The notes beneath the pieces are model-generated. The model was not told the DNA's origin. It made no database searches and saw nothing but the letters and a program-made list of their open reading frames with translations. A stretch of 64,000 bases of DNA from Simonsiella sp051414845 (GTDB taxonomy: Bacteria > Pseudomonadota > Gammaproteobacteria > Burkholderiales > Neisseriaceae): assembly GCA_051414845.1 (NCBI GenBank), contig CP183313.1:930001-994000 (forward strand), in the 5' to 3' direction. Made by a program: the position numbers and the translations under genes. Below, piece by piece: positions 52,313 through 60,876 of the stretch. Position 1 is the stretch's first letter; each line of letters opens with the position of its first letter.

Positions 52313-53077
52313 CTATTTTCGCGCCAACACTTCATCCGCCAATGCCAAATAAGCCAACGTTCCTTTCGCTTTCGCATCGTAAGCCAACGCAGGCACACCA
52401 TGGCTTGGGGCTTCGGCTAAACGCACATTGCGCGGAATAGTCGTTTCAAACACTTTATCGCCAAAATGCTGCTGCAATTGCGCGCTTACTTCCTGCGCTA
52501 AACGGTTGTTATTGCTATACAAAGTGCGCACAATACCGAAAATATCCAAGCGTGGATTGATTGCCGTGCGGATTTTACGCACCGTTGCCACCAAATCGCT
52601 AATGCCTTCCAGCGCGTAATATTCACACACCATTGGCACCAGCACACCATTTGCCGCCACCAAGCCGTTTAAAGTCAGCAAAGTCAGCGTTGGCGGACAG
52701 TCAATCAAGACAAAATCGTAGTCGTTTTCCACCAAACTCAACGCATTTTTCAAACGCATTTCGCGCGCGATTTCTTGCACCAACTCAATTTCCGCACCTG
52801 CTAAATCACGGTTTGCCGCCAACACATCGTAGCCGCCATGCTCGCTCTTCACTGTGGCAGCCTGAATATCCGCCTCGCCCAATAAAACATGGTAAACCCC
52901 TTGTTGAATATCGGTTTTATCCACGCCGCTGCCTGTTGTCGCATTGCCTTGTGGGTCTAAATCAATCAGCAACACCCGCTGTTTTTTGTGCGCTAAGGAC
53001 GCAGCCAAATTCACCGCAGTTGTCGTTTTGCCCACGCCGCCTTTTTGGTTGGCAATCGCCAGAATCTTTGCGCTCAT
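52313..53077 (-). CDS. parA: Chromosome-partitioning ATPase ParA
   Basis: A 254-residue Soj/ParA protein with the deviant Walker A IANQKGGVGKTTTAVNLAASLA, LLIDLDPQGNATTGSGVD and VLIDCPPTLTLLTLNGLVAANGVLVPM. It drives origin segregation with ParB. Its start lies one base after the rsmG stop, in the usual rsmG-parA order. The expected parB is not next; fabI follows instead. The C-terminal end is encoded next to a DUS. Confidence 0.95.
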   Translation of the reverse strand: MSAKILAIANQKGGVGKTTTAVNLAASLAHKKQRVLLIDLDPQGNATTGSGVDKTDIQQGVYHVLLGEADIQAATVKSEHGGYDVLAANRDLAGAEIELVQEIAREMRLKNALSLVENDYDFVLIDCPPTLTLLTLNGLVAANGVLVPMVCEYYALEGISDLVATVRKIRTAINPRLDIFGIVRTLYSNNNRLAQEVSAQLQQHFGDKVFETTIPRNVRLAEAPSHGVPALAYDAKAKGTLAYLALADEVLARK

Positions 53078-53078
53078 A

Positions 53079-53711
53079 TCAATCCTTTTTCGGGCGCATC
53101 AGCACCATGTGGCGTTCCGCGTCCAGTATTGGCACATATAATTTATCTATTTGATAAACCTCAATATTTTTCGGAACATTTTCCACTTCTTCATACGGAT
53201 AAACGCCTTTCATCGCCGCCCAATAGCCATTTTCGTTCAACAAATGCTTAGTGAGCGCAATAAAATCGTGTAACTCTGCAAAAGCACGACTGGTTACCAC
53301 ATCTACTTTTTTATCGTGCATGGTTTCCACACGCCCACTTGCCACCGTTACATTATTCAGCCCCAATTCAATCACCGCCTGCTGCAAAAACGTGGTTTTT
53401 TTGGTATTGGAATCCAGCAATGTAATTTGTAAATCAGGGCGACAAATCGCGGTTGGAATCCCTGGCATGCCGCCACCCGAGCCGACATCCATCAACGTTT
53501 TCGCATCTTTTACATAAGGCAGTAAAGTCAAACTATCGAGCAAATGATGGCTAATCATTTTATGCTCATCACGCAAAGCGGTCAGATTGTAGGTGCTGTT
53601 CCATTTTTTCAGCAAAGCCACATATTCCAGCAACATCAACTGCTGCGCAGTGGACAATTCCAACCCCATCGCCGCCAAACCTGTTTTTAATTGTTCTTTA
53701 AAATCTGTCAT
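53079..53711 (-). CDS. rsmG: 16S rRNA (guanine527-N7)-methyltransferase
   Basis: A 210-residue SAM-dependent methyltransferase (GidB) that modifies G527 of 16S rRNA. Signatures are LLKKWNSTYNLTALRDEHKMISHHLLDSLTLLPY, LMDVGSGGGMPGIPTAI, LLDSNTKKTTFLQQAVIELGLNNVTV and DVVTSRAFAELHDFI. Length is normal. It is co-transcribed with parA. Confidence 0.97.
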   Translation of the reverse strand: MTDFKEQLKTGLAAMGLELSTAQQLMLLEYVALLKKWNSTYNLTALRDEHKMISHHLLDSLTLLPYVKDAKTLMDVGSGGGMPGIPTAICRPDLQITLLDSNTKKTTFLQQAVIELGLNNVTVASGRVETMHDKKVDVVTSRAFAELHDFIALTKHLLNENGYWAAMKGVYPYEEVENVPKNIEVYQIDKLYVPILDAERHMVLMRPKKD

Positions 53712-53760
53712 TGATATTCTCTTTTCGTTTTTATTTACTTTTTCAGGCAGCCTGAAAGCC

Positions 53761-54074
53761 TTATTCGCACATCGGCCAACACTGAATTTGACGATTCATA
53801 CGCTCCGAATAGCCTACACCATTGATTTCATTGCGCTCCAAAAAACCATTGCGATTTTTGTCCATGCGCTCAAATGTTTGCCGATTGATGGCAAAGTCCC
53901 ACATCAAATCGCCTGCATTTCCTTTTTAATCACTAAAAATTCTGCTCTACTCAACTTGTTGTCCGCATTTTTATCAAACGCATAAACAAAACTGTCCCAC
54001 GGCGGTGCAACCGATAAAGCCTCAGCAAAATAGCTGCAACAGCAAAGAGCCAAAACGAATCCTGCTTTTTTCAT
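53761..54074 (-). pseudogene. Frameshifted secreted EF-hand protein
   Basis: It begins MKKAGFVLALCCCSYFAEALS (signal peptide), then an EF-hand loop DKNADNKLSRAEF. After LVIKK the frame is lost: the encoded tail KEMQAI ends in TGA. The original continuation GNAGDLMWDFAINRQTFERMDKNRNGFLERNE, with a second EF-hand, follows in another frame and ends WPMCE. One missing A in the AAAAA run (53933-53937 on the plus strand) explains it. It is a paralogue of the gene at 54108, which supports the reconstruction. Confidence 0.8.
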
Positions 54075-54107
54075 AATATTCCTTTCAGGCAGCCTGAAAG
54101 TGCTGTT

Positions 54108-54434
54108 TTATGGTGAGCAACTTGGCCAACGGCTAATGCAATCATTAAATTCATCGGTAAAACGAATCGGCAACGCATCTTTTGCTTCCAAATAGCCATT
54201 GCGATTTTTATCCAACATTTTAAAACTTGCCCGGCTGATGGGAAAATCCCACACCAAAACGCCATCAGGCGATTTTTTAATGCTTAAAAATTCTTTTAAA
54301 TTCAGTTTGCCATCTTTATTTTGGTCAAACGCATAAATGAAACTTTCGTTAGGCGGCAGAACATCTAACGCGCTTGCAGGTAAGGTATGCATACCCAAAA
54401 ATAAAACAGCCAATATGCTGATTTTGCTTTTCAT
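54108..54434 (-). CDS. Secreted EF-hand protein
   Basis: A 108-residue protein with signal peptide MKSKISILAVLFLGMHTLPASA. Two EF-hand loops follow: DQNKDGKLNLKEF and DKNRNGYLEAKD, separated by VWDFPISRASFKML. It ends with a CISRWPSC pair that may form a disulfide. It probably binds calcium in the periplasm or outside the cell; the role is unknown. It lies next to the frameshifted paralogue, so this is a tandem duplication. The start chosen is the one with the signal peptide. Confidence 0.8.
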   Translation of the reverse strand: MKSKISILAVLFLGMHTLPASALDVLPPNESFIYAFDQNKDGKLNLKEFLSIKKSPDGVLVWDFPISRASFKMLDKNRNGYLEAKDALPIRFTDEFNDCISRWPSCSP

Positions 54435-54475
54435 GATTTCCCTTTCATCCATAAACCTATAAGGCAGTCTGAAAA

Positions 54476-54748
54476 TCAATCCATCCACCACCAAGTTGTA
54501 CCGCCTGCTAACAAACACAAGATTGCCACCCAGAATATCATGCCCAAAGTTTCACACATGCCAATAGAGATTGTACGCCAATCCAGCAACTGCGTATTAT
54601 CCAAACGTTCCGCGCGGAAAACACCCAAACTCAACAGCGGCAACACCACGCAACAGGTGTGATAGAAAAAATCGTTTAAGGTTTCATCAGCCTGAAGAAT
54701 ACCCGACCAATGCAACAGCGACAGCAACAAATCTGCGATAAATTCCAT
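54476..54748 (-). CDS. Small membrane protein, unknown
   Basis: A 90-residue protein starting MEFIADLLLSLLHWSG, with two hydrophobic stretches (FYHTCCVVLPLLSLGVF and MCETLGMIFWVAILCLLAGG) and an aromatic end TTWWWMD. There is no family I recognise. It lies upstream of the EF-hand gene on the same strand. Confidence 0.65.
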   Translation of the reverse strand: MEFIADLLLSLLHWSGILQADETLNDFFYHTCCVVLPLLSLGVFRAERLDNTQLLDWRTISIGMCETLGMIFWVAILCLLAGGTTWWWMD

Positions 54749-54911
54749 TTCATTCAACCTTTTTCAGCGACAGCATTTTTCAGGCAGCCTGAAACTTTGA
54801 CACACCAAAGCATCAAAATCTCATACCAACAAAAATGATAAAGATGATGGCTTTCAGCCAGCCTGAAAATATTGGTATCGGAAATCAATCTAAAAAACAG
54901 AGCCTTCATGA

Positions 54912-55394
54912 TTAATCAGGACGATATTCCCATTTTTTATGCTTAAAATCATAAATATGGTCATCAAAAAGCATGACATTATCACGGTAAATTAAATGCG
55001 CTTCATGTTTTGTTTCAGGGGTATCGCCGCGCCAATACATTATTTTGGGCGGCAAATTCAATTGATTGCGTGGCGGATATTCGCCGTGCTGCGTGTGATA
55101 TTGCTCAATCTGCTGCACCATGTGATTGGCTTGTTCGCGCATGATTTTAGCGTGATGTTGATGAATAAAATACAGGCTAGCCCACAATACACACCAAGCA
55201 ACAAAGCACACTGCAAATAAACGCCATTGCTTGCTTTTGACAATAGAAAATACATTGAAAAAGGTGTACACCAGCCAAATCAAAAATGGGAAAAATGCCA
55301 TAAATCCCGAGCCATAACCCGATGATAAAGCAAACACCAATCCAATCAATATCAATGTTTTGGCAAGCGCGCGCAATTGTTTTTTATCCATCAT
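54912..55394 (-). CDS. Membrane protein of unknown function
   Basis: A 160-residue protein with three hydrophobic helices in the first half (TLILIGLVFALSSGYG, FMAFFPFLIWLVYTFFNVF, FAVCFVAWCVLWASLYFI). The soluble tail contains QIEQYHTQHGEYPPRNQLNLPPKIMYWRGD, which looks like the pilin-like/DUF4845 type of short periplasmic domain. I do not recognise the family. Start may be either of the first two Met. Confidence 0.65.
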   Translation of the reverse strand: MMDKKQLRALAKTLILIGLVFALSSGYGSGFMAFFPFLIWLVYTFFNVFSIVKSKQWRLFAVCFVAWCVLWASLYFIHQHHAKIMREQANHMVQQIEQYHTQHGEYPPRNQLNLPPKIMYWRGDTPETKHEAHLIYRDNVMLFDDHIYDFKHKKWEYRPD

Positions 55395-55475
55395 ATTGTG
55401 CTTTCAGGCAGCCTGAAAATATATTTGCTTAAAATTTTTGCTATTGCAGGCAGCCTGAATTAGCCGATTCATCAT

Positions 55476-55565
55476 TTAATCTAAATAATTCCATTCATGC
55501 CATAACTTTTTGTAAAAGCCAATGACAATAAGCACCAACGTTTTAATCAACCAAAATTTATTCAT
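55476..55565 (-). CDS. Possible 29-residue membrane peptide
   Basis: A short frame MNKFWLIKTLVLIVIGFYKK followed by LWHEWNYLD. It has one hydrophobic helix with basic flanks and lies between aroC and the membrane gene. It has no clear ribosome-binding site and lies next to DUS copies. It may be a real small protein or a remnant. Confidence 0.3.
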   Translation of the reverse strand: MNKFWLIKTLVLIVIGFYKKLWHEWNYLD

Positions 55566-55582
55566 TTTCAGGCAGCCTGAAA

Positions 55583-56677
55583 TTATTTCCGCGCAATATC
55601 AGGCGTAGCTACACAAACATCCGCATTTTGCGCCCGATTTCGCAAAGCGTGGTCAATCAGCACTAAAGCCAACATCGCCTCCGCAATCGGCGCGGCGCGT
55701 AAACCAACACAAGGGTCGTGTCGCCCATGTGTGGCAATTTCCACCGCATTGCCTTCAATATCAATGGATTGGCGTGGTGTAGCAATGGAACTGGTTGGCT
55801 TAATCGCAAAATTTGCCGTAATCGTTTGCCCTGTGGAAATGCCGCCCAACACACCGCCCGAATGATTGGATTTAAAGCCGTTTGGCGTGAGTTCATCGCC
55901 ATGCACGCTGCCACGTTGCGCCACCACATCAAAGCCATCGCCAATTTCCACCGCTTTCACGGCATTGATGGACATCAGCGCGTGGGCAATGTCCGCGTCC
56001 AAGCGGTCAAACACGGGTTCGCCCAAACCGACTGGCACGTTTCGCGCTTCAATATGCAATTTTGCGCCCACGCTGTCCAACGATTTTCGCACGCTGTCCA
56101 TATAGCTTTCTAAATCAGCAATTTGCGATTGATTGGCGGCAAAAAACGGATTTTGCGAAATAAAATCTTCATTTTCAAACACAATTTCTTTTTCGCCCAC
56201 TTGCGTTACCCAGCACACAATTTCCGTGCCAAATTGTTCGCGCAACCATTTTTTCGCCACCGCGCCCGCCGCCACACGCGCTGCCGTTTCACGCGCCGAA
56301 CTTCTGCCGCCGCCGCGATAATCGCGTGTGCCGTATTTGTGCCAGTAGGTGTAGTCGGCGTGTCCAGGGCGGAATTGTTGGGCGATGTTGCCGTAATCTT
56401 TGCTGCGCTGGTCGGTATTGCGGATTAAGAGCGCAATGGGTGTGCCTGTGGTTTTGCCTTCAAACACGCCCGACAAAATTTCCACTTGGTCGGCTTCGCG
56501 GCGTTGGGTAACGTGGCGGCTGGTACCAGGTTTGCGGCGGTCTAAATCATGCTGAATGTCGTCCACGCTCAAAGGCAAATTTGGTGGGCAACCATCAATA
56601 ATGCAGCCCAATCCCACGCCATGCGATTCGCCAAATGTGGTTACCGTAAAAACTTGTCCAATCGTATTGCCTGCCAT
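55583..56677 (-). CDS. aroC: Chorismate synthase
   Basis: A 364-residue enzyme that makes chorismate from EPSP using reduced FMN. It has the N-terminal GNTIGQVFTVTTFGESHGVGLGCIIDGCPP, RGGGRSSARETAARVAAGAVAKKWL, HSGGVLGGISTGQTI and the C-terminal GRHDPCVGLRAAPIAEAMLALVLIDH. Length is normal. A DUS precedes the gene downstream of fabD. Confidence 0.98.
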   Translation of the reverse strand: MAGNTIGQVFTVTTFGESHGVGLGCIIDGCPPNLPLSVDDIQHDLDRRKPGTSRHVTQRREADQVEILSGVFEGKTTGTPIALLIRNTDQRSKDYGNIAQQFRPGHADYTYWHKYGTRDYRGGGRSSARETAARVAAGAVAKKWLREQFGTEIVCWVTQVGEKEIVFENEDFISQNPFFAANQSQIADLESYMDSVRKSLDSVGAKLHIEARNVPVGLGEPVFDRLDADIAHALMSINAVKAVEIGDGFDVVAQRGSVHGDELTPNGFKSNHSGGVLGGISTGQTITANFAIKPTSSIATPRQSIDIEGNAVEIATHGRHDPCVGLRAAPIAEAMLALVLIDHALRNRAQNADVCVATPDIARK

Positions 56678-56812
56678 CGCGCACTCGCTTGTTTGCTAAA
56701 ATGAAAGTGCGCGATTTTAGCATAAATCGCGCACAATTGACGTTTCAGGCTGCCTGAAAAACTTTCAGGCAGCCTACAAAATTATTTTGTATTTGTTACT
56801 CGCTTGTTGTTC

Positions 56813-57745
56813 TTATTGTGCTTGTGCAGCAATAAAATCGCACACGGCTTGTTCTGAAATTAAGGCGATACATACGGCTTCTGTGTTAATACGCTTTGCC
56901 AAACCTGCTAATACTTTACCAGGTCCACATTCGGCTGATTGTGTGATGCCTTCGTCGCACAATAATTGTACGGTTTCTGTCCAGCGCACAGGGCTGTATA
57001 GCTGGCGCACCAACGCGTCTTTAATTTGCGCAACGTCTGAATAAGCGGCAACATCGGCATTGTGAATCACACGAATTTCAGGTTGCTTAATGTCAATCTC
57101 GTTTAAGGCTTGCGCCAATTTTTCCGCCGCAGGTTTCATCAGGCGGCAATGTGATGGTACGGAAACGGGTAATGATAATGCGCGTTTTGCCCCCGCTTCT
57201 TTTGCCGCAGCCATAGCGCGTTCTACGGCTGCGCTGTTACCTGCAATCACAATTTGCCCTGGGGAATTTAAATTCACGGCTTCACATACTTCGCCTTGCT
57301 CGGCTTGTGCACACAATTGGCGTACCACATCATCTTCTAAACCCAAAATTGCCGCCATTGCGCCTATGCCTTGTGGCACGGCACTTTGCATGAGTTCTGC
57401 GCGTAAACGAACCAATTTGACTGCGTCGGTAAATTTCAGGCTGCCTGAACAAACTAAGGCTGAATATTCGCCTAAGCTGTGTCCAGCCATGGCGGTTGGC
57501 TGTTGTCCACCCAATTCTAAGTAGGCACGGTAAGTTGCCACGCCTGCGGTTAGCATGAGTGGTTGTGTATTGACTGTTCGCCCGATAATCTCTGCATCAT
57601 CACCATTCATGATTGCCCACAAGTCTTGTTGCAATGTGCCAGAAGCTTCGATAAACGTTTGCTTGACAATATTTAATCCATCAAAACCACTCATCATATT
57701 TAAACTTTGTGAGCCTTGACCAGGGAAGAAAAATGCGAAAGACAT
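56813..57745 (-). CDS. fabD: Malonyl-CoA:ACP transacylase
   Basis: A 310-residue enzyme that loads malonate onto acyl carrier protein. It has FFFPGQGSQSLNMMSGF at the start, the nucleophile motif MAGHSLGEYSALV, the active-site His in SVPSHCRLMKPAAEKL, and RQLYSPVRWTETVQLLCDEG. The start MSFAFFF is chosen over an upstream Met. Unusually for fabD, no other fab gene flanks it. Upstream lies the possible small RNA or attenuator. Confidence 0.97.
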   Translation of the reverse strand: MSFAFFFPGQGSQSLNMMSGFDGLNIVKQTFIEASGTLQQDLWAIMNGDDAEIIGRTVNTQPLMLTAGVATYRAYLELGGQQPTAMAGHSLGEYSALVCSGSLKFTDAVKLVRLRAELMQSAVPQGIGAMAAILGLEDDVVRQLCAQAEQGEVCEAVNLNSPGQIVIAGNSAAVERAMAAAKEAGAKRALSLPVSVPSHCRLMKPAAEKLAQALNEIDIKQPEIRVIHNADVAAYSDVAQIKDALVRQLYSPVRWTETVQLLCDEGITQSAECGPGKVLAGLAKRINTEAVCIALISEQAVCDFIAAQAQ

Positions 57746-57807
57746 GAGATTTCCTTGTGTGAAAAAATAAAAGTGCAATTATAGTGGAAAGCTTCTAAAA
57801 GCAACAT

Positions 57808-57928
57808 AAAAAAACGCCCCGCGTTGATGAACGGGGGCGCAAAAGGAACACAAACCACTACCAAAATGGACTGCACATTATTTCTGATTGCTGCGTTTTG
57901 CTGAACCATCAATGTTGTGCAGCTGGTA
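57808..57928 (-). ncRNA. Candidate small RNA or attenuator leader
   Basis: On the minus strand TTGCTA, 17 bp, TATTAT predicts a start near 57928. The 121-nt product contains a 7-nt complementarity (CTGCACA with TGTGCAG) and a C/U-rich stretch (GTTCCTTTTGCGCCCCCG). It ends in the hairpin CGCCCCCG...CGGGGCG followed by seven U. A short frame within it reads ILVVVCVPFAPPF just before the terminator, reminiscent of branched-chain leader peptides. The promoter, structure and terminator support a real RNA. Whether it is a free sRNA or a fabD attenuator is open. Confidence 0.45.
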
Positions 57929-58071
57929 GAACGAATAATACGACAGTTGAGAATAATTAGCAAATGATAATTACTTTTATTCTATGGTTTGAAATTAATT
58001 CATTGTTTTTATTGTGAATAAATTTTATCTTTCTTTTGAATTTCTACAGAAATGCATTCAAAACATATTAA

Positions 58072-58102
58072 GGCTGTCTGAAAGTTTTCAGACAGCCTTA
58101 AT
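58072..58102 (-). terminator. ilvN terminator from a DUS variant
   Basis: AGGCTGTCTGAAA, a short loop and TTTCAGACAGCCT form a perfect stem in which both arms carry the same compensated change (C to T and G to A) from the main DUS. The stem is kept while the uptake sequence is altered. Confidence 0.75.
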
Positions 58103-58112
58103 ATTTACATCA

Positions 58113-58604
58113 TTAAATCCGCAAAATGCGTTCGCCGCGTCCGATGCCTGCCGCGCCTGTGCGCACGGTTTCTAGAATCAGCCCACGCGATAGGTTTTCC
58201 AAAAAGCTGTCCAGTTTTTCGCTGGTGCCTGTTACTTCTATCGTGTAAGTTTTTTCTGTAACATCAATCACATGGGCGCGATAAATTTCGGCTAAACGCA
58301 AAATTTCGTCGCGGTCTTTGCCAAGCGCCCGCACTTTAACAAGCATGAGTTCGCGTTCTACATAACGGCTTTCATTCAAATCTACAACTTTGACTACTTC
58401 AACTAACTTATTGAGTTGCTTGGTGATTTGTTCTAACACACCGTCATCGCCGTGCGTGACAATCGTCATGCGCGATAAGGTATTGTCTTCGGTTGGCGCA
58501 ACGGATAGCGAGTCAATATTGTAATCGCGCGCCGAAAACAAGCCGACTACGCGACTCATTGCGCCTGATTCGTTTTCCATTAAAATAGATAAAATGTGTC
58601 GCAT
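58113..58604 (-). CDS. ilvN: Acetolactate synthase small (regulatory) subunit
   Basis: A 163-residue ACT-domain protein: MRHILSILMENESGAMSRVVGLFSARDYNIDSLSVAPTED, then the second domain with RELMLVKVRALGKDRDEILRLAEIYRAHVIDV. It binds valine and regulates the catalytic subunit. The start overlaps the ilvB stop (TAATG). Confidence 0.97.
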   Translation of the reverse strand: MRHILSILMENESGAMSRVVGLFSARDYNIDSLSVAPTEDNTLSRMTIVTHGDDGVLEQITKQLNKLVEVVKVVDLNESRYVERELMLVKVRALGKDRDEILRLAEIYRAHVIDVTEKTYTIEVTGTSEKLDSFLENLSRGLILETVRTGAAGIGRGERILRI

Positions 58605-60388
58605 TATGGCACGCTCCTTGTATCGTAATCGCGATCGTGAACGTCGTTCACATCGGAATCAGCTTTGGTTTCACGCATATGCAATGGCAATACCATTTCA
58701 TCCAACGCTTTGCCGTTACCCACCATGGGATACACGTTTTGTTTGCGGTCGGTAATGAAGTCCATAAACACAAAACGGTCTTTCATTGCCAATGCTTCAC
58801 GCAACGCGCTTTCTACATCCGATTTTTTGGTAATCCGCATGCCAACATGACCGTAAGCCTCTGCCAATTTGACAAAATCAGGCAGCGAATCAAAATAAGT
58901 TTCCGATTCGCGATTGCTGTAATATAGCTCTTGCCACTGGCGAACCATGCCTAAATAGCCGTTGTTCAAGCAAATCACTTTTACAGGTAATTTGTATTGA
59001 AAACAGGTACTTAATTCTTGAATATTCATTTGAATCGAGCCTTCACCTGTGATGCAGCAAACATCTTGCGTAGAGTCGGCGAGATACGCGCCCATGGCAT
59101 ACGGTAAGCCTACGCCCATCGTTCCTAAGCCACCCGAGTTGAGCCATTGGCGCGGACGTTCAAACGGATAATATTGCGCGGCGAACATTTGATGCTGCCC
59201 CACATCAGACGTAATAATCGCGTTGTTGTTGGTCACTTTTGCCAATGTTTGTATCACATATTGTGGCAAAATTAATTCGTTGTCTATGGTTTCAGGTAGC
59301 CTTAAACAATTACGCGAACGCCAATCTTCAATTTTATTCCACCACTTTTCCAAGGCAGCAGGGTTGAACAACAATTCTTGTTTTTGCCAAATATTGGTCA
59401 TTTCACGCAATACGTTTTTTACATCTCCAACAATAGGAATATCCACTTTTACGCGTTTGGCAATACTGGATGGGTCAATGTCAATGTGGATGATTTTTTT
59501 CGGCGTTTCCAAAAATTTATTGGGTACTGAAATAACACGGTCATCAAAACGCGCGCCTACTGCCACAATCACATCGGCGTTTTGCATGGCAAGATTGGCT
59601 TCGTAAGTGCCGTGCATACCGAGCATACCCAAGTATTGATGGTCGCTAGACGGATATGCGCCCAAACCCATTAACGTACCTGTACACGGCGCGCCTGTTT
59701 TTCTGACAAAATTTGTCAGTTCTTCAGTGGCATTACCCAGCGTGACGCCCCCCCCAAAATAAATCAATGGGCGTTTAGCAGCAGCCAACATTTGCGCTGC
59801 TTTTTTAATTTGACCAATATGTCCATTAACAACAGGTTGATATGAGCGAATAAAAATATCTTCTTGTGGGTAACTAAATTTAGACATAGCTTGTGTAACA
59901 TCTTTCGCTACATCAACTACCACTGGACCAGGCCGCCCCGTACTGGCAATTTGAAAGGCTTTTTTAATCGTTATTGCCAAATCTTCAATTCTGGTTACTA
60001 AAAAATTGTGCTTCACGCATGGGCGAGAAACCCCTATCATATCAATCTCTTGGAATGCATCGCTACCAATCGCAGGCGATGCAACCTGCCCAGAGATGAC
60101 CACCATCGGCACAGAATCTGTGTAAGCTGTGGCAATACCTGTAATCGCATTGGTTGCGCCTGGACCTGATGTAACCAAGGCAACACCTACTTTACCGCTT
60201 CTGCGTGCATACGCATCCGCTGCATGTACTGCTGCTTGCTCATGTCGGGTTAAAATGTGTTCAAATTTATGAAGCTGAAAAATAGCGTCGTAAATCTCTA
60301 AAACCGCACCACCAGGATAGCCGAAAACGTATTCCACACCTTCAGCATGAAGACTGTGCACAAGAATTTGTGCGCCTGAAATTTGCAT
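58604..60388 (-). CDS. ilvB: Acetolactate synthase large subunit
   Basis: A 594-residue thiamine-diphosphate enzyme making acetolactate or acetohydroxybutyrate for valine, leucine and isoleucine. It has GVEYVFGYPGGAVLEIYDA, the catalytic Glu in LTRHEQAAVHAADAYARRSGKVGV, SGPGATNAITGIATAY, the FAD-region PCTGTLMGLGAYP, and the TPP motif GEGSIQMNIQELSTCFQYKLPVKVICLNNGYLGMV. An AAGAGG ribosome-binding site sets the start at MQISGAQ; the longer frame has none. It is coupled to ilvN by TAATG. Confidence 0.98.
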   Translation of the reverse strand: MQISGAQILVHSLHAEGVEYVFGYPGGAVLEIYDAIFQLHKFEHILTRHEQAAVHAADAYARRSGKVGVALVTSGPGATNAITGIATAYTDSVPMVVISGQVASPAIGSDAFQEIDMIGVSRPCVKHNFLVTRIEDLAITIKKAFQIASTGRPGPVVVDVAKDVTQAMSKFSYPQEDIFIRSYQPVVNGHIGQIKKAAQMLAAAKRPLIYFGGGVTLGNATEELTNFVRKTGAPCTGTLMGLGAYPSSDHQYLGMLGMHGTYEANLAMQNADVIVAVGARFDDRVISVPNKFLETPKKIIHIDIDPSSIAKRVKVDIPIVGDVKNVLREMTNIWQKQELLFNPAALEKWWNKIEDWRSRNCLRLPETIDNELILPQYVIQTLAKVTNNNAIITSDVGQHQMFAAQYYPFERPRQWLNSGGLGTMGVGLPYAMGAYLADSTQDVCCITGEGSIQMNIQELSTCFQYKLPVKVICLNNGYLGMVRQWQELYYSNRESETYFDSLPDFVKLAEAYGHVGMRITKKSDVESALREALAMKDRFVFMDFITDRKQNVYPMVGNGKALDEMVLPLHMRETKADSDVNDVHDRDYDTRSVP

Positions 60389-60876
60389 AGCAACCTCTTT
60401 TGTGTATAACGTGTAAAACGATTGAAAAATAAGAATTTTGTCTATGCAATTGTAATGCAACTTATACCGAGTAGCGATTTAAGGTACGCATAGCGGGAAA
60501 GCGTGACAACAATTCAGATTAAGCAGTCGAAATAAGCGTTTGGTTTCATCGGAAAAAGGAAACACAAAGATAACGGAAACCAAAAAACTCTGCAAGTTTG
60601 TTAAAATTTTTAAAAAGCAAATATGGCGTATTGATTGAAAATTTTGACAAGATTGGTACGTTAAATTAAAAAAAATGCTAAATTTATAAAATTTTATAGC
60701 ATAAAATTAAATGATTTGATTTTTTTTCAAATGAAAAATGGCAAATATTTTATTTGAGTGCATTTCTGATACAGATCCAGTCTGATTGCTTGCTCCATTT
60801 CAAATAAGTCTGCACGCTAATTGCTTGTCAGAATATAATCACTTCTTTTTTTCTGAACTCATTTACATTTATTCCT
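60389..60876. other. 488-bp divergent region between ilvB and the pilin genes
   Basis: AT-rich, with no DUS and no open frame of note. Near the pilin side it has a sigma-54-like element (60810-60825) followed by TATAAT (60834-60839). I see no clear ilv leader peptide here. Confidence 0.55.
60810..60839 (+). promoter_or_regulatory. Sigma-54-like promoter overlapped by a TATAAT box
   Basis: CTGCACG, 4 bp, TTGCT resembles the -24/-12 sigma-54 consensus TGGCACG-N4-TTGCW (the first G of the -24 GG is missing). A sigma-70 type TATAAT lies 8 bp further on. The arrangement recalls pilE/pilA promoters of Neisseriaceae, where both types occur. The pilin ATG is at 60877. Confidence 0.5.

Larger units (their letters stand above)
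57746..58112. other. 367-bp region between ilvN and fabD
   Basis: It contains a DUS-variant terminator for ilvN (58072-58102), an AT-rich spacer, a good minus-strand promoter (57935-57963) and a 121-nt transcript candidate ending in a strong terminator. About 60 bp remain to fabD. Confidence 0.6.
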
